Below are positions 8,803-17,377 of a stretch of 47,072 nt of DNA, one piece after another. The number at the start of each line of letters is the position of its first letter. The stretch's first letter is position 1. The stretch is from Flavipsychrobacter sp. (lineage in GTDB: Bacteria; Bacteroidota; Bacteroidia; Chitinophagales; Chitinophagaceae), in contig JAEUVY010000113.1 in assembly GCA_016786565.1 (NCBI GenBank), positions 1 to 47,072 of the forward strand, in the 5' to 3' direction. Below the pieces are notes generated by a model. That model was not told where the DNA came from, ran no database searches, and was given only the letters and a program-made list of their open reading frames with translations. The position numbers were made by a program, and so were the translations under genes.

Positions 8803-10188
8803 ATGGACAGGAAACAGCTCAAATGGAAACTCAGATACTACTGGCAATACTTCCCGTTCACTATCAACACGGTATTGTATGTTGTTGCCGCCTGGGCAAG
8901 TTTTAAGCTACTGTATAAACCCGTTCCCAATGGCGAATACCCCTCGCCGTTTCTCCCCTTCGTTATTCTAATGGGCAAGCTCACCCTTTGGTTTGTAATA
9001 GCGCTCGGCCTTGTATCCATGTTCAGTACCTTGGCAGCCTATTTTTATTATACATGGCTGCGCGAAAGCAACAAAACCGCCCTTCGTGTTGATTTCTCTC
9101 TGGAAGAATCGGCCGGCAAACTCCCCCGCCTGTTCCTTACAGCCAGTATAGACGGCATCTTCCGCCCTATCCTGGGATTCGTCAAGGGCCGTTTGTATTA
9201 TGACGACAACATGCTCACAGATAGTTTTGGCCTGCTCACCAACAAGCGAAAACCGAATAGTTTGCGCCGGGCAGCTATCACAGGCAAAAGTCGGCTATAC
9301 CTGCCCGACATAAAAGAATATGACCTGAAGGGGGGCTTCATTTACTTTCAGGACATGCTGCACATCTTTTCGTTGGCTTCAGCTCATCCCTTGCAGGGCC
9401 ATTTCTACCAACCTCCTGTCCTCAAAAAAAACAATGACGCCGATGCGCAACCAAAAACAACCGAGACAATGGAGGTGCGCATCGACCAGCTTCGCCGGGT
9501 AGACGGAGAATACCTCAATTATAAAGACTTTGAAAGCGGCGACGATGTGCGGAGAATTGTATGGAAGGTATATGCCAAGAACAGGGAACTGGTAGTACGA
9601 GTACCCGAGATGTTTGAGCCATTTGCGTCACACCTCTACTTTTATGCATCATTTCATGCCCGCACACAAAAACAGTGGCTGAATGACGATTACGCCCGCG
9701 AAATGCTGAACCACTATAAAGACTGTGTGTGGACTATATATGACGCGCTGGGCAAAAAAGACTGGGAAGTGCGTTTCATACCCGATCAGCAGATCTCGCT
9801 TTCCGACCAGATGTCCGAGACGGAGCGTACAGCCCGCACCATCAGCAACAGTGCCTGGCATGCCGACCGTTCCCTGCTCGATTATTTCAACCCCTCCACA
9901 GGTGCGGTCTTGTGCATTTCTTCCTTTTCCGATCCGGCAGAGGTGGCAGAATTACTCGAAAAATGCACGCCCGCAACTATTGTCTACTTCATTAGGGTAT
10001 CATCCGTTCTTCGATCCTATGCACCACTGCGTTGGATAAGCAGGCTCATATTCCTCCCCCCCGAAGATCGCCTTTCCCGCCTGCGTGCCACATGGCCATT
10101 CGCTCCCCTTAACTTCAAACTCCGGAAAAATGAAAAAGAGCTTATTGCAGTGCTAAACAAGTCTGCAGTAACGTGGGGTGAGATATAA
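8803..10188 (+). CDS. DUF58 domain membrane protein
   Basis: 461 residues. Two hydrophobic segments near the N-terminus (about 20-35 and 50-75) anchor it. The DUF58 signature is seen around 245-275: a LRRVDGEYLNYKDFESGDDVRR stretch ending in IVWKVYAKNRELVVRVPE, where GDD-RR-xxWK is characteristic. DUF58 proteins have a vWA-like fold and usually sit beside a MoxR ATPase and vWA membrane proteins; none of these is next to this gene. Function is unknown beyond the family. A terminator follows about 115 nt later. Confidence 0.8.
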   Translation: MDRKQLKWKLRYYWQYFPFTINTVLYVVAAWASFKLLYKPVPNGEYPSPFLPFVILMGKLTLWFVIALGLVSMFSTLAAYFYYTWLRESNKTALRVDFSLEESAGKLPRLFLTASIDGIFRPILGFVKGRLYYDDNMLTDSFGLLTNKRKPNSLRRAAITGKSRLYLPDIKEYDLKGGFIYFQDMLHIFSLASAHPLQGHFYQPPVLKKNNDADAQPKTTETMEVRIDQLRRVDGEYLNYKDFESGDDVRRIVWKVYAKNRELVVRVPEMFEPFASHLYFYASFHARTQKQWLNDDYAREMLNHYKDCVWTIYDALGKKDWEVRFIPDQQISLSDQMSETERTARTISNSAWHADRSLLDYFNPSTGAVLCISSFSDPAEVAELLEKCTPATIVYFIRVSSVLRSYAPLRWISRLIFLPPEDRLSRLRATWPFAPLNFKLRKNEKELIAVLNKSAVTWGEI

Positions 10189-10303
10189 TTTTTATTAGAA
10201 AAACATTTATTTATCACATTTACTAACATTCAGGTAAAGTAAGTAGCCTATTCTATTACGCTGATAATGTGATAAAAAAACAGTGAACAATGAGGATCAA
10301 TGG

Positions 10304-10333
10304 TACCCCTGCTTCTGCAGGGGTATTTTTTTT
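10304..10333 (+). terminator. Intrinsic terminator
   Basis: Perfect 9-bp stem TACCCCTGC / GCAGGGGTA with loop TTCT followed by eight Ts, downstream of the DUF58 gene. The rest of the 311-nt gap 10189-10499 shows no other recognisable feature. Confidence 0.88.
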
Positions 10334-10499
10334 ACTACACCCCACCGGCCATTTTCCTCTACGGTCAAAGCTATCACCAACATCAGCTCCCACCCTCCTG
10401 AGCAAATTTCTTTTTTGGCGTTCCTCACAAATGCGGAAACTGCTGCGTCATAGTTAGCAGTAATCCAAAAATCAATTTAAAAACAGAAAAACCAAACAA

Positions 10500-12395
10500 A
10501 TGAAAAAACTCTTAACCCTCGCATTCGCCCTCATCGGCATGCTCTCGGCAACAAAAAGTTCAGCCGTCATCTATCCCACGTCTCACACCGCATGTGTCGG
10601 TGCCGCTACAACATTATTCGACTCGTCCGGTCCCGGCTCGTCAGTAGGTACATGGTCCAGCAGTAACCCAACTGTCGCTACTATTGGCTCGTCCACGGGC
10701 ATCCTCACCGGCCTCACTACCGGCACCACTATTATTACTTTCACAGGTACCACCACTACTACCGCTGTGTTCACCATCAACCCTGCTCCTGCTGCAATTA
10801 CAGGTGCCGGCTCATCTTTCTGCGTTGGCTCATCTATTACTTTAGCCAGTGCCACCTCCGGCGGCACTTGGTATACGGGATCAAGCTACATAGCTACCGT
10901 TGGCGCGTCTACCGGCGTAGTGACAGGCGCACATGCAGGCACCACAACTATTTACTACACCCTCTCCACAGGATGTAGCGCATCTGTAGTTGTCACAGTT
11001 ACAGGTACAGTTCCCGATTCAATTTCAGGTCCGTCAACTGTTTGTGTAGGCGGAACGATCACACTTTCTTCAACTACCTCAGGCACTTGGACTTCTGCAA
11101 CACCATCAGTAGCAACGGTATCTTCTGCCGGTGTTGTTACAGGTGTCGCAACAGGTGTTGCGCTTATCAGTCATACTGTTTCGGGTCCTTGCGGCCCTTA
11201 CACAACTACACGTTCAGTTACTGTTACATCAGGCGGTTCTGCGGGTACTATCTCAGGCACCACATCAGTCGCAGTTGGATTCACTACTTCGCTCTACAGC
11301 ACTGTTAGCGGCGGCACATGGAGCAGCGGCAGCACAGGCGTTGCTACTGTCAGCACTTCGGGCGTATTAACGGGTATTGCCACAGGTACAGCTGTTATCA
11401 CTTACACAGTTGCAGGTTGTGTAGGCCCTGTTTACGCTACTACAACCGTTACAGTTACAACAGCCGATTGCATCTCTGGCGATGTCCTCTTTACTGGCAC
11501 GCCATTCTATGGTCCTGTAAAAGTGTGGCTCATTAAATACAACCCAACTACACACATGCTCACTGCCTGCGATTCAACCTACGTTTACGCTTCAGGAGCA
11601 AGTGCACACTACTCTTTCTGCGGCATGGGCACCGATTCATTCCGTGTAAAATCTGCCGATGATTCAATGATCGCTGGTACAGGATATATCCCTACCTACC
11701 ACAATGCAAGCGCTTATTGGGGAACTGCTACTGTCATCTACCACACAGCCGGCACACACGATATCAATAAGAACATCACAATGGGCTACGGTACCACTAC
11801 ATCCGGACCTGGTTTCATTGCCGGCGACGTTACTACCGGAGCCAACAAAGGCACTGCCGGCATCCCTGCAGTTGGTCTGCTCATCTACTGTGTCAACAAC
11901 AGCACCGGCGCAGTACTTCAACGCACCGTTACCGATGCTTCAGGTCACTACTCATTCACCAACCTTCCTACAGGCACACCTATCAAGATCTACCCTGAGC
12001 TGATCAACTACGCTACTACTCCGTACCCTGCTATCACGCTCACCAGCAGCGCGGCTTCTATGACCACTGCCAGCTTCATCCAGCACACGCTTTCGCTCAC
12101 CATCACTCCGGTAACTTCAGCCGTTGGTACTATCAGCAATAACAATGCTGGCATCAGCGTGTATCCTAACCCCGCTGAGAATGTACTGAACGTGAAATGG
12201 AACAACGCAGGCACTGGTACTGCATCTGTTGTTATTACAGATATCACCGGTCGTCAGGTTATCAGCAGGTCTGTTGATATGACTCACGCAAATGGTACTG
12301 CATCAGTTGATGTTACAAGCCTTAGCTGCGGCACTTATGTTGTCAGCATCTCAGGAAATGGCGTCAATTACAATACTATACTGGAGAAAAAATAA
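10500..12395 (+). CDS. BIG2-repeat, carboxypeptidase-regulatory-like T9SS secreted protein
   Basis: 631 residues. The signal peptide covers about 1-22. Four BIG2-type Ig repeats follow (GTWSSS...VATI...TGILTG cores, about 25-320). Next are two cell-surface beta-sandwich segments: CISGDVLFTGTPFYGPVKVWL (from about 321) and FIAGDVTTGANKGTAGIPAVGL (from about 438). Both resemble carboxypeptidase-regulatory or SdrD-B-like domains. The C-terminus (ISVYPNPAENVLNVKW onward) is a T9SS type A sorting domain. It is a smaller relative of the first gene in the window. A surface or adhesive role is inferred. It is monocistronic and ends at a strong bidirectional terminator. Confidence 0.88.
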   Translation: MKKLLTLAFALIGMLSATKSSAVIYPTSHTACVGAATTLFDSSGPGSSVGTWSSSNPTVATIGSSTGILTGLTTGTTIITFTGTTTTTAVFTINPAPAAITGAGSSFCVGSSITLASATSGGTWYTGSSYIATVGASTGVVTGAHAGTTTIYYTLSTGCSASVVVTVTGTVPDSISGPSTVCVGGTITLSSTTSGTWTSATPSVATVSSAGVVTGVATGVALISHTVSGPCGPYTTTRSVTVTSGGSAGTISGTTSVAVGFTTSLYSTVSGGTWSSGSTGVATVSTSGVLTGIATGTAVITYTVAGCVGPVYATTTVTVTTADCISGDVLFTGTPFYGPVKVWLIKYNPTTHMLTACDSTYVYASGASAHYSFCGMGTDSFRVKSADDSMIAGTGYIPTYHNASAYWGTATVIYHTAGTHDINKNITMGYGTTTSGPGFIAGDVTTGANKGTAGIPAVGLLIYCVNNSTGAVLQRTVTDASGHYSFTNLPTGTPIKIYPELINYATTPYPAITLTSSAASMTTASFIQHTLSLTITPVTSAVGTISNNNAGISVYPNPAENVLNVKWNNAGTGTASVVITDITGRQVISRSVDMTHANGTASVDVTSLSCGTYVVSISGNGVNYNTILEKK

Positions 12396-12416
12396 TACCC
12401 GATTAGTTCTTACCAC

Positions 12417-12453
12417 AAAAAGATACGGCCGCATCAAGCGGCCGTATCTTTTT
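12417..12453. terminator. Perfect 16-bp-stem bidirectional terminator
   Basis: AAAAAGATACGGCCGC and its exact reverse complement flank loop ATCAA. Because the arms begin with A and end with T runs, it works on both strands, serving the BIG2 gene and the convergent M28 gene. Confidence 0.92.
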
Positions 12454-12468
12454 AATTTGAAGTACGTT

Positions 12469-14205
12469 CTAGTTGGTAAATGTCATGCGCTTCGAGTCGA
12501 TCACTTTCCCATCCACAACCAATGAGTAGATGTAGATGCCGCTCATATTGTAACCATGATCGTAGATCACCTCATTTACTCCTTCCTCCAGCGACACCGG
12601 CATCCTGCGTACCTCGCGGCCATTAAGGTCCTTTATTGAAAGAAACGCCTCTTTATAGGCCTGATGCCCGTTTACCAACACGGTTATCATTGTTGCCTCA
12701 TCCGCAGGGTTCGGTGCGTTCTGCAACAGCTCTATCGGTGCTTTCCTTGCCGGCACCATATCAAATCCCGCCACAACACTCGTCTGCAACTCTTTCGAGA
12801 ACAGACTCTCCACTCCCTTATCATCTACCGATGCCACACTTACAATATGGTTACCCGTGCCCGGTACAGATACATTAAACGTAGTGGTTCCCCCTGCAAA
12901 CGTATACACCGAATCCCAGTCATTGGTCGTGGTCCTCACCCCCACCCTATACTGCGGGTACCCGGTCTCGGCGGTCAGGTTCACAGTAAGCGTACCCGGT
13001 GCTGCCGACAGCGCAAAATCAGGTGTCTTTGGCCCCAAAGCCATCATTGCTGCTGCATTAGCATTGATCAGCGTATTCCTGCTCAAGTAATTGAAGTCAA
13101 CATAATACTCATCCAGCGACCCGTTCAGATCATTATCCACACCAATACTGTCTGAGGAGGTGTGCTGCCTGTCCACATACGATGTACTGGATACATTCGC
13201 GTCTCCCGACTCATTCGCCGATGTGAACCGCATGGCCACAAACCCCTTCTGCCTGAACGGTATATGATCACCGCCCCTGCCTGTTCTGTCCTCCGCGGTC
13301 ATGATACTGATCGTCATCGGCACAGTGGCGAAGGGCAACTGCATTTCTTTGTATTCCAGCTTTATGAACCGCGACAGACCTTTGTGAAACGAATTGAACC
13401 CGCCAAAAGAAAACAGCCTCACCTGGGTGCTGTCCACCTGCTTAAATCCGGGGCAACTAGGCGGCGAACTCGTGTGGCCGCAGATCACCCCGCCTATCAC
13501 ATCATTATTCAACACGCCCTTTATCTTGATGCCGTGCGCCTGTGCATAAACTGCAAAAGCGTTCGCACCGTTCAGCCCTTGCTCTTCACTGGTGGTGGCC
13601 ACAAAAACTATCGTACGCTTAAAACTGTACTTGCTCATTACACGGGCCAGCTCTATCACAAGAGCCGTACCGCTGCCGTTGTCCTCCATACCTTTTGCCA
13701 CACACGTGGTGTCGCAAAGTCCCGCACACCGGCTATCCATATGACCCTCTATCAATATTACCGACCGGTCACTCGTGTCCGTACCGGGCAGAACTGCAAA
13801 CACGTTCCGGTGTCGCGTCATGTCGCAGATGGTCTCGTCAAATTGCAGGTAAGAAGGGATCAGCCTGTTATCGTTACGTGCGCTGAATTCACTGAACTTC
13901 GAAAATATCCAGCGTCGAGCCGCACCAATGCCACGCACACTGGATACCGTGTCAGAACCGGTATTCCTATTCTGGAAACTACCCAGCACATCAAGCCATT
14001 TGTGCAAGGAGTCGGCCGAAATTGCCGAACGCAGGTCAGCGGCAATTATCGACGGATCATTGATCACCGTGGTCGCGGCATACACTGCCGGATCATAGTT
14101 ACCCATCATCACCCTTGCGGCATTGCTATCCGTAGATGTTATAGCCGTTTGCGCAAATCCGATCAGCGGCGACGAAAATAATATCGGGAAAATGAACTTC
14201 TTCAT
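12469..14205 (-). CDS. M28-family zinc peptidase with T9SS sorting domain
   Basis: 578 residues from the ATG that begins a proper signal peptide (MKKFIFPILF..., cleavage near FAQ at 19); an in-frame extension of 6 codons upstream is less likely. Metal ligands: H155 and D157 (EGHMDS), D175 (MEDNGSG), E207-E208 (TSEEQG), D235 (NNDVIGG) and H314 (GGDHIPF). A fibronectin-like segment follows (about 400-480). The C-terminal 80 residues (ELLQNAPNPADEA... to the end) form a T9SS sorting domain, so the enzyme is exported to the surface or medium, unlike the M28 peptidase near the left end. Substrate unknown. Confidence 0.88.
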   Translation of the reverse strand: MKKFIFPILFSSPLIGFAQTAITSTDSNAARVMMGNYDPAVYAATTVINDPSIIAADLRSAISADSLHKWLDVLGSFQNRNTGSDTVSSVRGIGAARRWIFSKFSEFSARNDNRLIPSYLQFDETICDMTRHRNVFAVLPGTDTSDRSVILIEGHMDSRCAGLCDTTCVAKGMEDNGSGTALVIELARVMSKYSFKRTIVFVATTSEEQGLNGANAFAVYAQAHGIKIKGVLNNDVIGGVICGHTSSPPSCPGFKQVDSTQVRLFSFGGFNSFHKGLSRFIKLEYKEMQLPFATVPMTISIMTAEDRTGRGGDHIPFRQKGFVAMRFTSANESGDANVSSTSYVDRQHTSSDSIGVDNDLNGSLDEYYVDFNYLSRNTLINANAAAMMALGPKTPDFALSAAPGTLTVNLTAETGYPQYRVGVRTTTNDWDSVYTFAGGTTTFNVSVPGTGNHIVSVASVDDKGVESLFSKELQTSVVAGFDMVPARKAPIELLQNAPNPADEATMITVLVNGHQAYKEAFLSIKDLNGREVRRMPVSLEEGVNEVIYDHGYNMSGIYIYSLVVDGKVIDSKRMTFTN

Positions 14206-14308
14206 ATTCATATTACAGTACAATGTCTGTGAAAATACGAAAAAGCATCAGCAGGTGTACACTTTAAAGTGCCTGCCTCAAACAATAATAAACCTTTAAA
14301 CAGAAAAA

Positions 14309-15034
14309 TTATGGAAGGACCGCGTTGTAGAACTGATTCTCCTTAAGTACGGCAGTCGATGCAGGACCAAAAAGATTGGAATAATTCCATACCCTTGGTG
14401 TCTTTTCCAATCTTACCTTCGAATCTACATAAGCCCTGTAATAGCCAATGTGGAATGGTTTGCCTGTGTTTTTGATAGGAGTTGGCAATGTCACAACATC
14501 CAGAGTTGAATCTGCTGCGAGCTGCGTATTTACATATACCATTGACACCTCTGGCTCTGTAGGATTATTGTTAGTTACAGTCAGGAAGAAGTACTCTTTA
14601 GGTATCTTCAACTCAATGAAGTTCGTGTAACGGGTCGGAAAATACAAAAGCATCGAATCCTTACCATCCGGCATAGGTATAGTTACATTCAAACCATAAA
14701 GCCCCTTGGTGCGAGCAATTGGCTTCAGGCGATCACCGTTCGTGCCGGTAAACGTGATGGTCTTACCTGTATCAACGGTATACTCAATACCCTTGATGAT
14801 GATAGTAACAGGTGTGAATGTAGTGTTCTTAAACGCGATCGACGAAACGTTGGCGATCTGGCAATACGTACCGGTATAGCCCGACGGACAAAAACAGAAA
14901 CCATCATTGCAGGTACCTCCGTTTTGGCACACCACCCTCTTACAACGGTCTTTCCTGCATGAAGTATATACAACCGCACCGAAAGCCATTAGTGTAAGTA
15001 TCGTCGTAACGAATATCGTCCTTGTAATTTTCAT
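14309..15034 (-). CDS. EGF-like domain lipoprotein
   Basis: 241 residues. A hydrophobic leader ends in VYTSC, giving a plausible lipobox with C26 as the lipidated residue. Immediately after comes an EGF-like module with six cysteines (C31, C36, C42, C47, C49, C58) in the pattern CxxxxCxNGGTCxxxxCxC...GYxGxxC. The remaining 180 residues are predicted beta-rich without a recognised family. EGF modules of this type occur in Bacteroidota surface lipoproteins; the ligand is unknown. It is on the same strand as the following M28 gene, about 100 nt apart. Confidence 0.8.
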   Translation of the reverse strand: MKITRTIFVTTILTLMAFGAVVYTSCRKDRCKRVVCQNGGTCNDGFCFCPSGYTGTYCQIANVSSIAFKNTTFTPVTIIIKGIEYTVDTGKTITFTGTNGDRLKPIARTKGLYGLNVTIPMPDGKDSMLLYFPTRYTNFIELKIPKEYFFLTVTNNNPTEPEVSMVYVNTQLAADSTLDVVTLPTPIKNTGKPFHIGYYRAYVDSKVRLEKTPRVWNYSNLFGPASTAVLKENQFYNAVLP

Positions 15035-15293
15035 TTTTCTTGCTTTGTTTTTTCCGCCGCTTGCCCCAAAGTGTCGCTATATTACGCTTCGCTTTAAACA
15101 AACAGCACACGAAACCAGACCGGAATACACGGTCAGGCCATAAAATTAATAGTTTCTTTGAAAGTAACTAATATTTAATCACCTACCTTTTAAAAAAGTA
15201 ACCCTTTTCATCAAAAAACAGGGCACCTAAAACGCCGTTGTTATACCTGCTGTTAAAATATTTGGACTGGCGGTCGTACAATCTTAAACTAAC

Positions 15294-15301
15294 TAACTTT
15301 G
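15294..15301 (+). promoter_or_regulatory. -7 element TAACTTTG
   Basis: Exact TAnnTTTG match ending 6 nt before the ATG at 15308, so the transcript would begin essentially at the start codon. No TTG at the expected -33 distance was found. The gap 15035-15307 shows nothing else clear. Confidence 0.4.
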
Positions 15302-15307
15302 GGCGTC

Positions 15308-15970
15308 ATGACTGCCCGATATATAAAAATTGCAATTGTTACACTTTTCATTTTTGCCGGTTCGTTCCATGCATCAGCTCAGGAATTCCAGGAGAACAAG
15401 AATCCTGTGGCTGTTTTGGTTCAGTTGAAATCTGAAAAGCGACGCATAGATGCGTTGATACAATCAAAAAGAATGAATGAACTGGAGCGTTTTCGCAAAG
15501 AAGCCTATCAATGTATGATGGCGACAGTAGCCGACTTCCGAGACCACTTTTCAGTACGCCCGGTCTATTTCTACATAGACACAAACTTCGACGCTGTACA
15601 ACAACGGAAATTTGACGGAATCCTTCTGGATAGTAGTCTGATGCCGGCAACCGACATCAACATCAAGCCTGATGATTATTTCCTTATCGCAAACTATGGG
15701 ATAGCTCAATGGCAGACCAATAAACGTAAATGGGACACTACAAAAGCGGAATTTTGGGGTGGAAAGCCTAATGGAAAAGCACTTAATATCAACGATCCCA
15801 AAATGAGGCAAGTGGCATATATCACCACTATAGATTATGATTTTTTCAATTTTCAAAAACAAAACAAAAAGAACCCTTACAAATTCAGATCAAAAAAATA
15901 CAATATCGGCTATGAGCCCTGTGCTGCCGAGTTCAACAGAAGATTGGAAAAGCATTACAAAAGTCGCTGA
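15308..15970 (+). CDS. Hypothetical secreted protein
   Basis: 220 residues from the ATG; a TTG three codons upstream is possible but gives no better leader. The signal peptide covers about 1-25 (ending HASA-Q). The mature part is mixed and charged with no repeats or recognised motif; it contains WGGKPNGKALNINDP and ends basic. It lies 112 nt ahead of the E2 gene on the same strand but has no obvious connection to it. Confidence 0.7.
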   Translation: MTARYIKIAIVTLFIFAGSFHASAQEFQENKNPVAVLVQLKSEKRRIDALIQSKRMNELERFRKEAYQCMMATVADFRDHFSVRPVYFYIDTNFDAVQQRKFDGILLDSSLMPATDINIKPDDYFLIANYGIAQWQTNKRKWDTTKAEFWGGKPNGKALNINDPKMRQVAYITTIDYDFFNFQKQNKKNPYKFRSKKYNIGYEPCAAEFNRRLEKHYKSR

Positions 15971-16082
15971 GCTTCCGGTCAGGATAAATAGGCGTACCGA
16001 ATGGGATATGAACCAATTTAGTACCCGCCGATTCAGTTTATTTTGGTAAATTCGCCCCCCGTAAAGCAACTCCTGATAGAAA

Positions 16083-17306
16083 ATGACTGAAATAAAAGTA
16101 CCACCGGTTGGTGAATCGATAAGTGAGGTCACCTTGGTAAAATGGCTGAAGAAAGAAGGCGACTATGTGAACAGGGACGAAGTGTTGTGCGAGCTGGAAT
16201 CAGAAAAAGCCACTTTTGAACTCAACGCCGAGCAGGCCGGTATCCTTCACATCAAAGCTGAAGAAGGAGCTACCCTGAACATCGGAGACCTTGCCTGCTC
16301 TATCGATGAGACAGCACCAAAACCTGCCGGCGCACCGGAAGCCGCACCTGCACCTGCCGCTGCACCAGCGCCTGCAAAGGAAGAAAAAGCTGCTGCACCT
16401 GCCGCTGCCACTCTTCCTGCCGACACAAAGGCTACACCGGTTGCAAGTGCCATCATGGCCGACAAACAAGTAAAACCTGCCGACGTAAAAGGATCAGGTT
16501 CGAAAGGTCGCATCATGAAGCAGGATGTACTGGACGCTATCGCTAACCCGGGCCGCAAAGGTGGCGCGGAGGCTTTCACTCGCGAAGAAAAGCGCGAAAA
16601 AATGAGCAACCTCCGCAAGACTGTATCCCGCAGGTTGGTCGAAGCCAAGAACAGCACTGCCATGCTCACTACCTTCAACGAGGTAGACATGACACGCATC
16701 ATGGAGATCCGCAAAGCTTACAAAGACACTTTCAAAGAATCTCATGGCGTCAACCTCGGCTTCATGTCTTTCTTTACAAAAGCTTGTTGCATCGCCCTCC
16801 AGGAGTGGCCTGCAGTAAACGCCTATATTGACGGTGAATCACTGGTTTACCATCACTACTGCGATGTTTCTATTGCTGTATCTGCTCCGAAAGGCCTCGT
16901 TGTTCCGGTTATTCGCAATGCCGAAAGCATGAGCATGGCCGACATTGAGAAGAAGGTTGTAGAACTTGCCAAAAAAGCAAGAGATAGCAAACTCACCCCC
17001 GATGAAATGGCGGGTGGCACATTCACCATCACCAACGGTGGTGTATTCGGCTCTCTGATGTCTACACCTATCATCAACATCCCGCAGTCAGCTATCCTCG
17101 GAATGCACAAGATACAGGATCGCCCTATGGCCATCAACGGCAAAGTGGAGATCCGCCCTATGATGTATCTGGCACTCAGCTACGACCACCGCATCATCGA
17201 TGGCCGTGAGTCTGTTGGTTTCCTCGTTCGCGTAAAAGAACTGCTGGAGAACCCCGATTTTATGCTGTTCGGACAAGACCCTGTAAAAACTCTCCTCGAA
17301 CTGTAA
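16083..17306 (+). CDS. sucB: Dihydrolipoyllysine-residue succinyltransferase, E2 of 2-oxoglutarate dehydrogenase
   Basis: 407 residues. It transfers the succinyl group from lipoamide to CoA in the TCA cycle. Domains: lipoyl domain 1-77 with the lipoylated K42 in ESEKATFE; Ala/Pro-rich linker about 78-112; E3-binding domain about 115-155 (ATPVASAIM...[14 protein letters not shown]); catalytic domain about 175-407 with [11 protein letters not shown] near the end, giving H369 and D373. The single lipoyl domain and overall length fit SucB rather than pyruvate E2. The E1 gene (sucA) is not adjacent; it must lie elsewhere. A TAAATTCG element at 16047-16054 could be its -7 box. It ends at a 17-bp-stem terminator. 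Confidence 0.93.
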   Translation: MTEIKVPPVGESISEVTLVKWLKKEGDYVNRDEVLCELESEKATFELNAEQAGILHIKAEEGATLNIGDLACSIDETAPKPAGAPEAAPAPAAAPAPAKEEKAAAPAAATLPADTKATPVASAIMADKQVKPADVKGSGSKGRIMKQDVLDAIANPGRKGGAEAFTREEKREKMSNLRKTVSRRLVEAKNSTAMLTTFNEVDMTRIMEIRKAYKDTFKESHGVNLGFMSFFTKACCIALQEWPAVNAYIDGESLVYHHYCDVSIAVSAPKGLVVPVIRNAESMSMADIEKKVVELAKKARDSKLTPDEMAGGTFTITNGGVFGSLMSTPIINIPQSAILGMHKIQDRPMAINGKVEIRPMMYLALSYDHRIIDGRESVGFLVRVKELLENPDFMLFGQDPVKTLLEL

Positions 17307-17322
17307 TTACTCAAACTATACT

Positions 17323-17361
17323 AAAAGATAAAGGCGACCCGTTCGGTCGCCTTTATCTTTT
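17323..17361. terminator. Perfect 17-bp-stem bidirectional terminator
   Basis: AAAAGATAAAGGCGACC and its exact complement flank loop CGTTC, with terminal T runs on both strands. It lies between sucB and the convergent metalloprotease gene. Confidence 0.92.
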
Positions 17362-17377
17362 GTGCATATGCGTCGCT